A DNA stretch of 6,585 nt, taken from positions 1 through 6,585 of the forward strand of contig JADDPV010000283.1 of NCBI GenBank assembly GCA_016781705.1, given 5' to 3'. Positions 6,495 through 6,585 of the stretch are shown in pieces. The notes under the pieces are model-generated. The model did not search any database. It saw nothing but the letters and a program-made list of their open reading frames with translations, and was not told where the DNA came from. Origin of the DNA: Rubrobacter sp. Its GTDB lineage: Bacteria; Actinomycetota; Rubrobacteria; Rubrobacterales; Rubrobacteraceae. The first letter of the stretch is position 1. Every line of letters starts with the position of its first letter. The translations under genes and the position numbers were made by a program.

Positions 6495-6585
6495 GAAAGC
6501 CGGTCTACATCTTCAATGCCGGGGAGCTGGAACGCCACCAGAACACCTTGCGATTCACCACGAGCGAGGGGCGCCGCTTCGTGCC
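6491..6585 (+). CDS. cas1: Cas1 integrase, N-terminal fragment (cut by the window edge)
   Basis: Cas1 is the metal-dependent integrase that, with Cas2, inserts new spacers into CRISPR arrays. Only 31 full codons are visible. The sequence VYIFNAGELERHQNTL followed by FTTSEGRRFVP matches the N-terminal beta-sandwich of Cas1 proteins of the type I-B/III kind (YIF-x2-GEL-x-R-x-NTL-x-F pattern). The GTG start overlaps the cmr6 stop as GTGA. Unlike the upstream genes it has no good SD, only a purine-rich GAGAAG at 6481-6486, so it probably relies on ribosomes finishing cmr6. Because the Cas1 fold begins at the start codon, no reverse transcriptase or Cas6 domain is fused in front of it. The catalytic residues lie beyond the window. 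Confidence 0.85.
   Translation, partial: MRKPVYIFNAGELERHQNTLRFTTSEGRRFV

Noticed and set aside
1..6585. CRISPR array or other direct repeats
   Set aside because: No regularly spaced repeat was seen by eye; the window is fully occupied by coding sequence.

Overview
The window is the interior of a type III-B (Cmr) CRISPR-Cas operon, read entirely on the + strand. It looks bacterial: the DNA is GC-rich, starts are ATG, GTG or TTG, and strong Shine-Dalgarno (SD) sequences precede nearly every gene. High GC combined with frequent AGG (Arg) and ATA (Ile) codons recalls Rubrobacter-like deep-branching actinobacteria, but that placement is only a guess.

Layout. Bases 1-360 hold the 3' end of a gene whose product ends in a probable CARF (cyclic-oligoadenylate-sensing Rossmann) domain. 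It is followed by cmr1 (353-1459), cmr2/cas10 (1456-3168), cmr3 (3165-4292), cmr4 (4289-5167), cmr5 (5164-5526), cmr6 (5523-6494) and the first 31 codons of cas1 (6491 to the window edge). There is no intergenic DNA. The first junction overlaps by 8 bases, and each of the next six is a 4-base NTGA stop/start overlap. I saw no promoter, terminator, CRISPR array, tRNA or mobile element. cas6 and cas2 are also absent and, if present, lie outside the window.

How the genes should work together, from family knowledge. Cmr1-Cmr6 form the crRNA-guided RNA-targeting complex. Cmr4 is the backbone and target-RNA nuclease, Cmr5 the small helical subunit of the second filament, Cmr3 grips the crRNA 5' tag, and Cmr6 and Cmr1 cap the 3' end. 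Cas10 carries the polymerase-like Palm domain that makes cyclic oligoadenylates. The upstream CARF protein would sense or degrade that messenger, and Cas1 would acquire spacers. Points of note are a Cas10 with no N-terminal HD nuclease domain, a GGED instead of GGDD Palm motif, an intact Cmr4 catalytic aspartate (D26), a basic helical C-terminal extension on Cmr6, and cas1 translationally fused to the effector operon.
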